Assembly (NCBI GenBank): GCA_030407315.1
Contig: JALQPE010002603.1
Location: 124,001 to 188,000 of the forward strand
DNA length: 64,000 nucleotides
Source of the DNA: Asparagopsis taxiformis
Taxonomy: Eukaryota; Rhodophyta; Florideophyceae; Bonnemaisoniales; Bonnemaisoniaceae
Reading direction: 5' to 3'
Position 1 is the first letter of the stretch; each line of letters starts with the position of its first letter. Below, one piece after another: positions 29,973 through 38,761 of the stretch. A program made the position numbers and the translations under genes. The notes beneath the pieces are model-generated. The model ran no database searches. It saw nothing but the letters and a program-made list of their open reading frames with translations, and was not told the origin of the DNA.

Positions 29973-31983
29973 GTGTTGCTGTAGCTTTATACATCACGCC
30001 AAAGTCCCGTGTACCAGCGATGTAGCGTAGGACACGTTTAACGGCTACCCAGAGAGCTTTTGTCGGGGCCTCAACGAACTGTGCAAGTCTCCCAACGGCA
30101 AATGCGATGTCAGGGCGAGTTCCCACCGCTAGGTACATCAGGCTGCCAATTGCTCTGCGATAGAGGGTAGAGTCTATGGGCTCAGTTTCGGTATCCGCGA
30201 CGGAGATCTGAGCTTGCATTGGCGTAACAACCGGACTTGCGTTTTCCATTCCAAACCGTTCCAATACCTTCTCAGCGTAGCGGGACTGATTCAAGTGTAG
30301 CAGTCCTTTCGAGGTGTTGCGCGCAATCTCCAGGCCAAGACATACCCGAGCTCTACCACAATCCTTCATCTCGAAACGCTTGCTGAACTCTGCTTTCAGC
30401 TCATCCAACATATCTCTACTGCTTGAAGCAAGAAGAATATCGTCGACGTATAGTGCAATGATGATCATAGAGTCGTCACGATACCTGACATAGAAACATG
30501 GATCGTACGGAGAGCTCTGGAAGTCGAGCTGTGAAATGAGAAAGTCATCGATCTTAGCATGCCACTGCCTCGGAGCTTGTTTGAGTCCGTATAGAGCCTT
30601 TTGCAGTTTGCAGACATGGTCTGGATGCTTCGAGTCGATAAATCCCTCCGGCTGCTCCATGAAGATGTCCTGCTCGAGATCTCCGTAGAGAAAGGCTGTT
30701 TTGACGTCCATTTGGTCGCAGTGCAAATCGTGGTGGACAGTGAGCGCAAAGAACATGCGAAGGGTACAGAACTGGACAACGGGGGCATAAGTCTCGGAGT
30801 AGTCGATGCCGTACTTCTGCTGGAATCCTCGAGTTACGAGTCGAGCTTTGTGTTTGATCGAGTGCTCACCAGTTTCACTGACAACATCTTTGCGTTTGAA
30901 GACCCACTTCGAAGTGAGGAGGTTGAGAGCTTCACTGCGGGGGACCAGAATCCAGGTGCCATTTGCTTCGAGGGAATCCATCTCGGACTGAATGGCCTCA
31001 ATCCAGAGATCTTTTTCCTCCCCCTTGGTCACCTCAGTGAAGGTAAGAAGATGTTCCGGAGTGGTATCAGCAGTAGTGGAGACAAGGGCAGTTGTTTTCC
31101 ACCACTCACCCGGAGGTTTACGAGATCGGGAAGATTTACGCGGAGCGTTAAGGAGAGACTCATCAGTAGATGCTGAGGGAGTTGGTGGAGGAGATTGAGG
31201 TTGTGGAGCGTTGGTGTCAGAGTCAGAGTCCGAATGGGATGAAGGAGGAGTATCCTGTTTGGTAGAGAGACCAGACTTGCTGTCTCCATCCCATGGCTCA
31301 GTATTGGACTCAGGAGCAGCATCAACGCTGTTGTAGTCTGTATCAGAAGATGGTAAACGCTTCTTCTGCAGCTCGTCGAACACTACGTCTCGCGACACAA
31401 CGACCTTTTCATTTGCTGTGTCCCATAGTTTGTAGGCTTTCTGGGAGCTTGCGTATCCAAGCATAATTGCTTCCTTTGCCCGCAAATCAAGGGTCTGAAG
31501 AAGTTTATCAGGCGTTTTGTACCAGCATCTACTTCCGAACGTTCGCATATGAGCAATACTCGGTTTCCTACCATACCAGATCTCATACGGAGTATTTCCT
31601 GTTGGCAGGGAGCGGCTGGTGACACGGTTACGAATGTAGGCAGCACAGGAGAGTGCTTCTGCCCAGAACTCGAATGGGGTGTTGCTGTGATGGAGCATGG
31701 CACGAATTTGATCTTTGAGGGTTCTGTTCATTCTCTCTGCCACACCATTCTGTTGCGGAGTGTATGCACAGGTGGTCTGACGTTTGATTCCTTTGCTGTC
31801 GAGGAAGGAGGTAAAGTCGTTTGAGAAGAACTCTCCCCCTCCATCCGAGCGTAGTTGGCGGAGTTTACAACCAGTTTGCGTTTCAGCAATGCGCAGGAAT
31901 CTCTGGAAGGAGTCGAAGCAATCGGACTTACGGTGGAGCGGGTATACCGTTAGCCATCGGGACTTGTCATCGATGAATGTCAC
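29905..31983 (-). CDS. copia integrase and reverse transcriptase segment (element 1)
   Basis: 692 codons. Integrase: the first catalytic Asp lies upstream in the gag frame (VHTDLAGPM), the second in LRSDGGGEF and the Glu in PQQNGVAERMNRTL; GKR-like Ser/Pro-rich spacer follows. Reverse transcriptase: KWVFKRK, YSETYAPVVQF, MDVKTAFLYGDL, KALYGLKQAPRQWH, then the active site LYVDDILLAS. RPDIAFAVGRLAQF and YSDSDWGGC begin the RNase H connection. The frame is separated from gag by one TGA (CGA in element 2) and ends at the inverted duplication near 29902. Confidence 0.93.
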   Translation of the reverse strand: MTFIDDKSRWLTVYPLHRKSDCFDSFQRFLRIAETQTGCKLRQLRSDGGGEFFSNDFTSFLDSKGIKRQTTCAYTPQQNGVAERMNRTLKDQIRAMLHHSNTPFEFWAEALSCAAYIRNRVTSRSLPTGNTPYEIWYGRKPSIAHMRTFGSRCWYKTPDKLLQTLDLRAKEAIMLGYASSQKAYKLWDTANEKVVVSRDVVFDELQKKRLPSSDTDYNSVDAAPESNTEPWDGDSKSGLSTKQDTPPSSHSDSDSDTNAPQPQSPPPTPSASTDESLLNAPRKSSRSRKPPGEWWKTTALVSTTADTTPEHLLTFTEVTKGEEKDLWIEAIQSEMDSLEANGTWILVPRSEALNLLTSKWVFKRKDVVSETGEHSIKHKARLVTRGFQQKYGIDYSETYAPVVQFCTLRMFFALTVHHDLHCDQMDVKTAFLYGDLEQDIFMEQPEGFIDSKHPDHVCKLQKALYGLKQAPRQWHAKIDDFLISQLDFQSSPYDPCFYVRYRDDSMIIIALYVDDILLASSSRDMLDELKAEFSKRFEMKDCGRARVCLGLEIARNTSKGLLHLNQSRYAEKVLERFGMENASPVVTPMQAQISVADTETEPIDSTLYRRAIGSLMYLAVGTRPDIAFAVGRLAQFVEAPTKALWVAVKRVLRYIAGTRDFGVMYKATATLAPAGYSDSDWGGCTTSTTTSG

Positions 31984-31989
31984 AAAGTA

Positions 31990-33546
31990 TCAAGCTCCCC
32001 CTTTCGAGAGTACTTCCATCGGCCCTGCCAGATCTGTGTGAACCAACTCGAGTAGCTCAGATGCTCTCGTTTCGGAAAGCTTTGGAATAGCTGCTCGGGG
32101 CATTTTGCCGGTTATGCATCCTTCACATGGGGCACCTGCATCTGATTTCTGAGATTTGATTCGAAGGCCCTTCACAGCAGATAGCTGCTCCATGCGTGAG
32201 ATACCGGATTTGTTGACATGCCCGAGCCGCTCGTGCCAGAGCTGTAGCGAGGCCACACAGGCTGTTTGCTGCACATGATCTTTTGGGGCCTCTGACGAGA
32301 AGAGATCAATGGCATAGAGTCCCTTGCTTCTCCGTCCAGTGGCTATCGGTTTGTTGTTCTGAGTCAGGATGACTGTATTGTTATTGAACTGCACCGATAT
32401 GCCTCGAGTAGTGAGGGTGCTGACGGAGATGAGAGAAAATACAAAAGAGGGAACGTGGAGGACGTCACGAAGTATGCACTGTTTTATTTCCCCATATAGA
32501 GAGATCATTAAACGAACATCACCACGGCCGACTGCCATTGAGGTAGACTTATCTCCCAGAGTTACGGAGAACGGTGTTATTTCCTTATAGGAAACAAACA
32601 TGGAGCGATCGAAGGTCATGTGAGAGGTGGCAGCAGAGTCTATGTACCAAGTTGATGTATGAAGAGATCCAGGAGTAGTTGACATGAGGCAAACATACTC
32701 TTTCTCTTCATCATTATGGAAAGTAGACGCTGAAACAGAGTTTGATGGAGGATTGCCTTCTGAATCGGTGAGAGTAACCATGGCAGAAGGTTTAGACCGT
32801 GCAGGCCGAGAGCGGGATGGACGGCCATACTTTTGCCAACAATACGGTTCAGTGTGGTTGGTACGACCGCAATGAGTGCATTTCTTTCGGTTACTGCCGG
32901 GTTGTTTTCCAGACCTGGATAATAATGCAGCTGAGTCAGAAGAAGAGCTTCCAGGTTTCAAAATAGAAGCTCTACGTTCCTCCTGAAGAAGGAGGCTTCG
33001 GACTTTGTCGAAGGTGAATGTAGGGTCCTCATCACCTATAGCATCAAGAGCAGTAATGAGTGTCTGGAAGGAAGAAGGAAGGCCATTGAGGACAGCCATA
33101 GCCATTTCCTTGTCGTCGATGATCACGCCCATAGAGCTGAGAACCGCGGCCATCTGTCGAACACGATTAATGTAGACGAGCATCTGTTCACCGGGCTTCA
33201 TAGTGGCAGTATAGAAATCACGCCTTGCAGCTAGTTTGTTTAGGAGAGTGTGCCTTTGGTGCACGTTACAGATCTCCTGCCACATTTCCAGAGCAGTAGT
33301 GGTGTGTGAGACGTTCTTGAGCATCTCATCAGACAACGTGATCCCGATGGTCATCCGAGCAGTTTTGTCTTTGCGAAGCCACTTGGACAGTGCTTCCTGT
33401 TCTGCCGGGCGTGGAGGACGTAGGTCAGGATCGATCATTTCGTCCACCTCGCGGTGTCCGAGGATGAGCTCCATCTTTTGCTTCCATGAGTGGAAGTTGG
33501 AGTAGTCCAGCTTTTCAATGCGAATGCCGGATGAAGTGCTCTCCAT
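31990..33546 (-). CDS. copia gag, protease and integrase N-terminus (element 1)
   Basis: 518 codons from ATG 33546 (MESTSSGIRIEKLDYSNFHSWK, the UBN2-type gag start). CCHC zinc knuckle CTHCGRTNHTEPYC; aspartic protease WYIDSAATSHM; integrase zinc-binding HERLGHVN ... CEGCITGK; first catalytic Asp in VHTDLAGPM. Ends in LSKGGA then TGA. In element 2 the same codon is CGA, so the intact family encodes one gag-pol polyprotein. Confidence 0.93.
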   Translation of the reverse strand: MESTSSGIRIEKLDYSNFHSWKQKMELILGHREVDEMIDPDLRPPRPAEQEALSKWLRKDKTARMTIGITLSDEMLKNVSHTTTALEMWQEICNVHQRHTLLNKLAARRDFYTATMKPGEQMLVYINRVRQMAAVLSSMGVIIDDKEMAMAVLNGLPSSFQTLITALDAIGDEDPTFTFDKVRSLLLQEERRASILKPGSSSSDSAALLSRSGKQPGSNRKKCTHCGRTNHTEPYCWQKYGRPSRSRPARSKPSAMVTLTDSEGNPPSNSVSASTFHNDEEKEYVCLMSTTPGSLHTSTWYIDSAATSHMTFDRSMFVSYKEITPFSVTLGDKSTSMAVGRGDVRLMISLYGEIKQCILRDVLHVPSFVFSLISVSTLTTRGISVQFNNNTVILTQNNKPIATGRRSKGLYAIDLFSSEAPKDHVQQTACVASLQLWHERLGHVNKSGISRMEQLSAVKGLRIKSQKSDAGAPCEGCITGKMPRAAIPKLSETRASELLELVHTDLAGPMEVLSKGGA

Positions 33547-33730
33547 GGCTCTGTATTATGTCTTATCTGTTCGACCCTTCCCAAGTGGACAACCGATAGT
33601 CGTCTAGGACCAAGCTGGGATCTATAGGATAGAGACTTTTAGCTAAGAGCAAGATGAGTGGAGAACAAGAAAACAAGGTTTATCAAAGAGAAATCAGCTA
33701 GATTTCTATTGTGTCTAGAGAAGAGGAGTA

Positions 33731-34150
33731 CTACTTATCGGAGGAGGAAGAAGCCTTAGAGGCTTTAGCGGCTTTGAGAGTCTTCTCGATGCCACGGTGG
33801 CGACTACCGCGGAGGTGGTTGTCGAACTCGCTCTGGGTGCGAACGATGACACCGCAGGGCTTGCAGACCTTGAGACCACCTTCCTTGAGGCGTTCGATAG
33901 TCTTCTTATGTCTAGAGCCGCTGAAGTGTGCGACTCTAGACTCGGCGGAGTTGAGAAAGACGTTGCAGTGATGGCACATCGAGCGGTTTGCCTTCTTGTG
34001 AGCGGCGTACTTCTTCTTGTTATCCCTCCTTTCGGCGATGCTGTAGGCTTTGCGGAAGACCCGGTCTTGGAGAGACTCCCCCTCGCGACGAAGCCTGGGA
34101 GGCTGCTCGTCGGTGCGCGGTTCCACGCGGTCTTCGTCACTGCTAGACAC
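33731..34150 (-). CDS. Extra ORF upstream of gag: double U1-type zinc-finger protein
   Basis: 139 codons on the element's sense strand, between the leader and gag. Two zinc fingers with U1/matrin spacing (Cys-x2-Cys-x12-His-x5-His): CHHCNVFLNSAESRVAHFSG followed by SRHKK, and CKPCGVIVRTQSEFDNHLRG followed by SRHRG. A basic N-terminus and a Lys/Ser-rich tail flank them. Fingers of this type usually bind RNA or structured nucleic acid. The frame opens at GTG directly after TCTCTGCAG, a good splice acceptor, and a GTAAGT donor lies 97 bases upstream at 34241-34246. I therefore infer a spliced leader, but no obvious ATG exon is seen. A frameshifted copy is in element 2. Confidence 0.65.
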   Translation of the reverse strand: MSSSDEDRVEPRTDEQPPRLRREGESLQDRVFRKAYSIAERRDNKKKYAAHKKANRSMCHHCNVFLNSAESRVAHFSGSRHKKTIERLKEGGLKVCKPCGVIVRTQSEFDNHLRGSRHRGIEKTLKAAKASKASSSSDK

Positions 34151-34246
34151 TGCAGAGATAAGAGAACAAGAGAGTTAGAAGTTATACCGATCAATACTAA
34201 GGTCTAAACCTTGAAATAGACCGAAAGGTGAAAGGTATAAACTTAC
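34150..34246 (-). other. Candidate intron in copia leader
   Basis: Donor GTAAGT (minus strand, from 34246) and acceptor TCTCTGCAG ending at 34150. Both are conserved in element 2 (59343 and 59439). A second GTAAGA donor lies at 34343-34348. Confidence 0.4.
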
Positions 34247-34426
34247 TTGTGGAAACAGTTGACAATAAAACCAAACGTTTGATGAGTTTATTCGGTGATA
34301 TGTAAAGGCTATAACGCTATACCGATCAGGACAAGGTCACTGTCTTACAAGAGCAGGACCGAGTTGAGAAAGGTATAGACTAGCCAATATAAAAGCAAAG
34401 GTCGATTCCAGTAATTGGGCCTTGAA

Positions 34427-34506
34427 TGGCCCGGTAGCCGAGTCGGTTGGACGGTCCACGGCGATGTATAGATCCTTGGTTCGAGTCCCAGCAGAGACGC
34501 TGGCCA
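34427..34506 (+). tRNA. tRNA-like sequence antisense to the copia element
   Basis: A-box-like TAGCCGAGTCGG at 34435-34446 and a perfect B-box GGTTCGAGTCC at 34478-34488. GGCCCGG (34428-34434) can pair in part with GCTGGCC (34499-34505), and TTTTT at 34510-34514 could terminate RNA polymerase III. The D arm pairs (GCCG with CGGT). However, the T arm does not abut the acceptor and the anticodon arm is poor, so it is not a canonical tRNA. It is best called tRNA-derived or tRNA-like. It is kept in element 2 (59081-59163, minus strand), antisense to the element in both. Confidence 0.45.
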
Positions 34507-34514
34507 AACTTTTT

Positions 34515-34889
34515 CTTACGCGAACCCCAGATAAAAGAATGATGTCACCTGATGACGATGACCCGGAAACGGATGGCAAGATGACAGAGTGTCAGTATGA
34601 CACAGTGTGGATGACAGGATGTCAGTGTCAGTGACAGGATGACACAGTGTCGGCGCGGAGCGGCGACAGAGGTGCGCGGCGGCGACAGAGGTGCGCGGCG
34701 GTCGTCGAGGGAGCGTGGAGGAGACGCCCAGCAAGACCGCGGAAGCGCGGGAAGGCGCAGAACGGAAGAAAAGCGAGTAGACGAAGAGAAGAGAGAACGA
34801 GGCGAGAACGAGACGAAATAGGTAAGAGAACGCCGACGCAAACGACGCACTTACCAAAGCGCTAGAGAATAAGAAACGACCCGAGCGAG
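34515..34889 (-). other. Leader of copia element 1
   Basis: Short-repeat DNA with many GACACAGTGT and GGATGACA motifs and a twice-repeated GGCGACAGAGGTGCGCGGC. Probable untranslated and packaging region. Element 2 lacks it: there the LTR is joined directly to the tRNA-like part. Confidence 0.5.
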
Positions 34890-34907
34890 CGCGCTGGGCC
34901 CATAACC
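34890..34907 (-). other. Primer-binding site complementary to the initiator tRNA-Met anticodon region
   Basis: Directly after the 5' LTR the minus strand reads GGTTATGGGCCCAGCGCG. Its complement CGCGCTGGGCCCATAACC matches the anticodon stem-loop (CAT anticodon) of initiator tRNA-Met. This is the half-tRNA priming known from Drosophila copia and plant Tnt1-type elements. Confidence 0.75.
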
Positions 34908-35395
34908 TGTTGAAACGAATTGGTCGCTTACCGAGCGTTTACTGAATCTGCGAGCTCACTACATAATTTGTATTCTCGCCGAGGTGCGCCGGCGGTGCTA
35001 AGGACAGCCTGTTCAAGGCTGCTCCAGACAGACTGTCACTGACAGTCTGTCCTAGCAAGCACCCGCTGCCAATCTGGTACACGTGGGCTTCTCTATCATA
35101 TCATCCACACGTGTACACTTATCATAACATTTTCCCTCTGCCATGATGGCAACCCATCTTGGCATTTCTAATTACTAATTGAAACTATGACAAACAAATT
35201 GAAACTTCAGACGCTGTTATCTCCGTGAAGAAAGGTCGTAGAAGCTTCGGAGAAGTTGCTACCCGACTAATTCGGGCACGCTGAACACGATGAGATAGGT
35301 TTCGGAGCGCCTAGAGCACTCCTTCTAGGAGAAATCGAGGGTCAAAGTTTTCTCACGTAATTGAGCCCCTCAGGGCCAATTCCAGTGCTTCAACA
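34908..35395 (-). repeat. 5' LTR of copia element 1
   Basis: 488 bp, TG...CA ends, nearly identical to the 3' LTR. This suggests recent insertion. Confidence 0.95.
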
Positions 35396-35470
35396 GACAA
35401 TACAATTTGCTATCTACACTACTGTCTACAGATTTACCCAGACAGTGCAGTAATACAATTCAATGCATTG

Positions 35471-35706
35471 CCTCAGACAGTAAAATGTACTGTCTGCACA
35501 TACTGTCTGGCGGCAACACTTCCGGACAGTAAAATTTACTGTTCTGGACAGTAAATTTTACTGTTTTTGATACTGTCCAGATTTCGTGCCAGTTTACTGC
35601 TGCAGCAGTATTCTGAAATTTCCAGACAGTAAATTTTACTGTCTCCGCGCACTGTCTTGGCCAGACAGTAATTTTTACTGTCTCAGACAGTAAATTTACT
35701 GTCTTT
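35471..35706. repeat. Palindrome array of the GACAGTAAATTTTACTGTC family
   Basis: At least five perfect or near-perfect short palindromes of the form CAGACAGTAAATTTTACTGTCTG-like, each under 25 bp and spaced by 10-60 bases. They lie directly upstream of the truncated M2 coding sequence. The copia element inserted into the left part of the same CAGACA-rich tract. Confidence 0.8.
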
Positions 35707-35725
35707 TTTCATTCTCAACACCGTA

Positions 35726-36898
35726 GTGGGGAGAGAAGGCTGGGGGATGGTTAATTACCGAAATGCCGGATACATACCTTCTAGATTCAAGGCTTGGACA
35801 AATGTCATCGACAACATCCCGCGGATCACTGCGTCGGAGACGGTGAAATATATGGACAAGGACAAGAAGAAGGTTACGTTGCGCCCCGAGCAGAAGACCG
35901 TCGCTCTCATGCAAGAGCTCATTGGGCGTTTCTCAAACCAGGGCGACCTGGTTGTTGACATGTTTGCTGGAACTTTCTCCACTGCTGTTGCATGCCTGAC
36001 AATGCACCATGGTCAGTACAGGAGGTTTGTCGGGTGTGAGAAGTTCAAGGATTGCTACGAACTGTCTCTTCCTAGAGTCAACGTCGCATTTCTCCACCAG
36101 GTCTCTATTGGGAACTTTGCCCAGCAGTCCACGACTGCCCTACAGCAGCTGGCTTCTGCTCGTCTGGGAACTTCGGAAGAGAGCCTCTCTTCCGAAGTTC
36201 CCAGACGAGCAGAAGCCTGAACTGAGTTCATCATTGAAGACAACCTCAAAAGTGCCCATTTCAACCAAACTTCCGCCCCACCTCATCAGCTTTCTTACTG
36301 GCATCTGGTGCATTCCGGACCAGCACAAGGAGTTGACAGACCAACCCATTGATAAGTGGCCACAATCGCTGCTGGGTTTGTTGTCTACCGTGGATACTAA
36401 AACCCTGCTGTCAATAGACGCGATGGCACACAATGTATACGTTGCAGCGTCAACGATTCCTTCGGCTGGTGACGGTCTGTTTGCAAGAGTGGATATTGAT
36501 CCTGGAGATATCGTAGGGTACTATTTCGGGTCTGTGGTTTACGAGGATTTGTACAAGGCGAAGTTGAAGACTTTCGGTACTGGACCTACTTCCTTCTCGA
36601 TTGAGCGTTTCCAGAAGTACGCTGTTCAAATTAAGGATGCAAATGTGAAATGTCTGATGCCATCTACGTCTGCAAGTCCAATCTTCATTGTTCCATTCGA
36701 GTATTGTTTGTGGACCCAGCGGAGGGAACTGAGCGTCCGTCGCGTCCTGCTAATGTTAGTTTCTCTTCCCCCATACAAGAAGTTCTTGATGAGACCTCTG
36801 TATCAACCTATCAAGTTGTATGCGTCACTGCCAATGTGCCCATTTCAGCTGGCTCAGAGTTATTCATCGAGTACGGACACGAATACTTTTCCGTATAA
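35726..36898 (+). pseudogene. Truncated methyltransferase-SET gene M2
   Basis: A second, divergent copy of family M lacking the ParB part and the methyltransferase DPPF part. Readable: MVNYRNAGYIPSRFKAWTNV, RPEQKTVALMQELIGRF, motif I-like VVDMFAGTFSTAVACLTM, and FVGCEK. Next is a 33-bp perfect inverted duplication at 36151-36217 that disrupts the frame. A second frame then carries HNVYVAAS and GDGLFARVDIDPGDIVGYYFG, the SET start. After another shift near 36650 comes ISAGSELFIEYGHEYF, the SET end. The sequence matches the order in M1, supporting an ancestral fused protein. It begins right after the palindrome array. Confidence 0.75.
36151..36217. repeat. 33-bp perfect inverted duplication inside M2
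   Basis: Arms 36151-36183 and 36185-36217 around one base. The left arm is normal M2 sequence and the right arm is its snap-back copy. Confidence 0.95.
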
Positions 36899-37045
36899 CC
36901 AGTACCCTGTCAGGAGAAATGTTGAGAAGTAAATGTTTTCCCATCTTCCTTTAAACTCTGTTCATAGAATTGTAGTTCAAATAAGTGTATGCGAGACAGG
37001 ATGTAAATCCTTGCACAAGTCTCCCAAACGACATAAAATACGAGC

Positions 37046-37170
37046 GTAAAATTTGGTAATTTTTTTTGGCTGTGAAATTACTGCAGTAAAAAGCGATCTA
37101 GCTTGTGCACTTAGGTAGATCGCTTTTTACTGCAGTAATTTCAGAGCCAAAAAAAATTACCAAATTTTAC
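37046..37170. repeat. Hairpin element H1 (125 bp)
   Basis: Long, nearly perfect palindrome: arms start GTAAAATTTGGTAATTTT and run through ACTGCAGTAAAAAGCGATC, with a short GTGCAC-centred loop. MITE-like; no coding capacity. Confidence 0.9.
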
Positions 37171-37635
37171 AGTATAGCTTGTGGCGCCTGTGGTACCTTT
37201 TCGGCGACTGCTCTAGTCTGAGCTCTAGTCTGCACTCAACACGACCGTTGCTTCAATGATGGCATTAAGCAAAACGGTATGGCTTACGTTTACTTTCTAC
37301 AATAAACGGTCTTTGACGCAGCTTGACTGTGTATGATGGTTCTGTACCACACCTTGTGGGTGTCACGATTGTTTGCTCGCAGGCGCAAGTAGCTCCACTG
37401 AGGCACAGACCAGAACATGTATTCGTGGTCATGCTTCGTGCATTACCATACGGTGCATTTTGATTAGTTCATGTACATCCGGGTGAATATAGCGATGGAA
37501 AAGTAGAGGAACAACTACATTGCATTGCTCGCTGGCTTCCGTTCCGATGGTTGAGATGCCCGGAACAGAGGGTATTGGTCCGCGGTATGAGGGGAGATGT
37601 GCAAGGCAAGTGCCACAGGCGCCACAAGCTAGACT
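37171..37635. other. Region between hairpins H1 and H2
   Basis: No gene seen. 37185-37325 recurs inverted at 37998-38135. Confidence 0.5.
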
Positions 37636-37758
37636 GTAAAATTTGGTAATTTTTTTGGCTGTGAAATTACTGCAGTAAAAAGCGATCTACCTAAGTGCAC
37701 AAGCTAGATCGCTTTTTACTGCAGTAATTTCACAGCCAAAAAAATTACCAAATTTTAC
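37636..37758. repeat. Hairpin element H2 (123 bp)
   Basis: Same palindrome as H1; its loop is the reverse complement of the H1 loop, so it is an inverted copy. Confidence 0.9.
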
Positions 37759-37769
37759 GCTCGTATTTT

Positions 37770-37995
37770 ACGTCGTTTACGAGACTTGTGCAAGGATTTA
37801 CATCCTGTCTCGCATACACTTATTTGAATTTTATGAACAGGGTGTAAAGGAAGATGGGAAAACATTTACTTCTCAACATTTCTCCTGACAGGGTGCTGGT
37901 TACACAGAAAAGTATTTCGTGTCCGTACTCGATGAATTACTCTGAGCCAGCTGAAATGGGCACATTGGCAGTGACGCATACAACTTGATAGACAC
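37770..37995 (-). pseudogene. Inverted fragment of the M2 SET 3' end
   Basis: On the minus strand this matches M2 from about 36815 to 36995, including the codons for the C-terminal PISAGSELFIEYGHEYF-like end and the following 3' flank. A short duplicated remnant, not a gene. Confidence 0.8.
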
Positions 37996-37997
37996 AG

Positions 37998-38135
37998 TCA
38001 AGCTGCGTCAAAGACCGTCTATTGTAGAAAGTAAACGTGAGCCATTCTGTTTTCCTCAATAAAATCATCGAAGCAACGGTCGCGTTTAGTGCAGGCTAGA
38101 GCAGTCGCCGAAAAGGCGCCACGGGTCAGCTCAAG
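37998..38135 (-). repeat. Inverted copy of 37185-37325
   Basis: Shares TCAAGCTGCGTCAAAGACCG and GAGCAGTCGCCGAAAAGG-type blocks in opposite orientation. It lies directly next to the inverted SET fragment, with hairpins H2 and H3 outside. Confidence 0.8.
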
Positions 38136-38142
38136 GTGCGCT

Positions 38143-38263
38143 TAAAATTTGGAAATTTTTTTCGCTCTGAAATTACTGCAGTAAAAAGTGATCTACCTAA
38201 GTGCACAAAGCTAGATCACTTTTTACTGCAGTAATTTCAGAGCGAAAAAAATTTCCAAATTTA
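38143..38263. repeat. Hairpin element H3 (121 bp)
   Basis: Diverged relative of H1/H2 with the same ACTGCAGTAAAAAGTGATC core; arms end TAAAATTTGG and CCAAATTTA. Confidence 0.85.
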
Positions 38264-38761
38264 ATGCCCATCCTCCATTCTCTCCATGACCGTTCAATAT
38301 GAGTTCTGATTGATTAGGACGCAACCGCCGGATATTATGCGCATTAGTTGTTATATTGCGCTGTCCCACGGTCCTGTTTGGACAACCTTCAAGGGCATAC
38401 CTTACACGACCATCCACTTCTTCTTTCTCGGCTCCTACTCATCTGCTACTCTCTCTGCTTCTTCTGCACCTGAAAAGCAATCCCGATCGAGGACTTCCCC
38501 CTACGAGACGCACTGTTCCGCTCTCTCTCTTTCTCTCTTTCACTCCCTACACCAATCTCTCCACCTCTACCTACCTCTCTCTGCCAACCTTTCAGGGATC
38601 CTCTCTACCACTTCATTGCCAATCTCTCTGGCGCTATCCACCACACTCTCCCTCCCACTGTCTCTCTAAAGCGACAGTCTATCTCTCCTCAACCATCTCT
38701 ATTCTCCTATCCCCCTCTCTTTCTCACTACACTTCCGCGCTACCCACTCGGCAAAAACAAC
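38264..38761 (+). promoter_or_regulatory. Leader/promoter region of gene D
   Basis: From about 38420 strongly CT-rich (CTCTCTCTTTCTCTCTTTCA and similar) up to the start codon context AAAACAACATGCC. Resembles the leader of family B genes. Confidence 0.35.

Larger units (their letters stand above)
28954..35395 (-). mobile_element. Ty1/copia LTR retrotransposon 1, near full length, with 5-bp target duplication
   Basis: LTRs of 488 bp at 28954-29441 and 34908-35395 start TGTTGAA and end TTCAACA. Identical 5-bp GACAA lies outside both ends (28949-28953 and 35396-35400), so this is a clean insertion into a CAGACA-rich array. The element reads on the minus strand. Order of domains is nucleocapsid zinc knuckle, protease, integrase, reverse transcriptase, RNase H; integrase before RT defines the copia superfamily. 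Two defects are visible: TGA for CGA splitting gag-pol near 31992, and a small inverted duplication breaking RNase H near 29902. An extra zinc-finger ORF and a tRNA-like sequence lie upstream of gag. Confidence 0.95.

Noticed and set aside
34427..34506. Functional canonical tRNA gene
   Set aside because: The T arm does not adjoin the acceptor stem and no normal anticodon arm forms, so I call it tRNA-like only.
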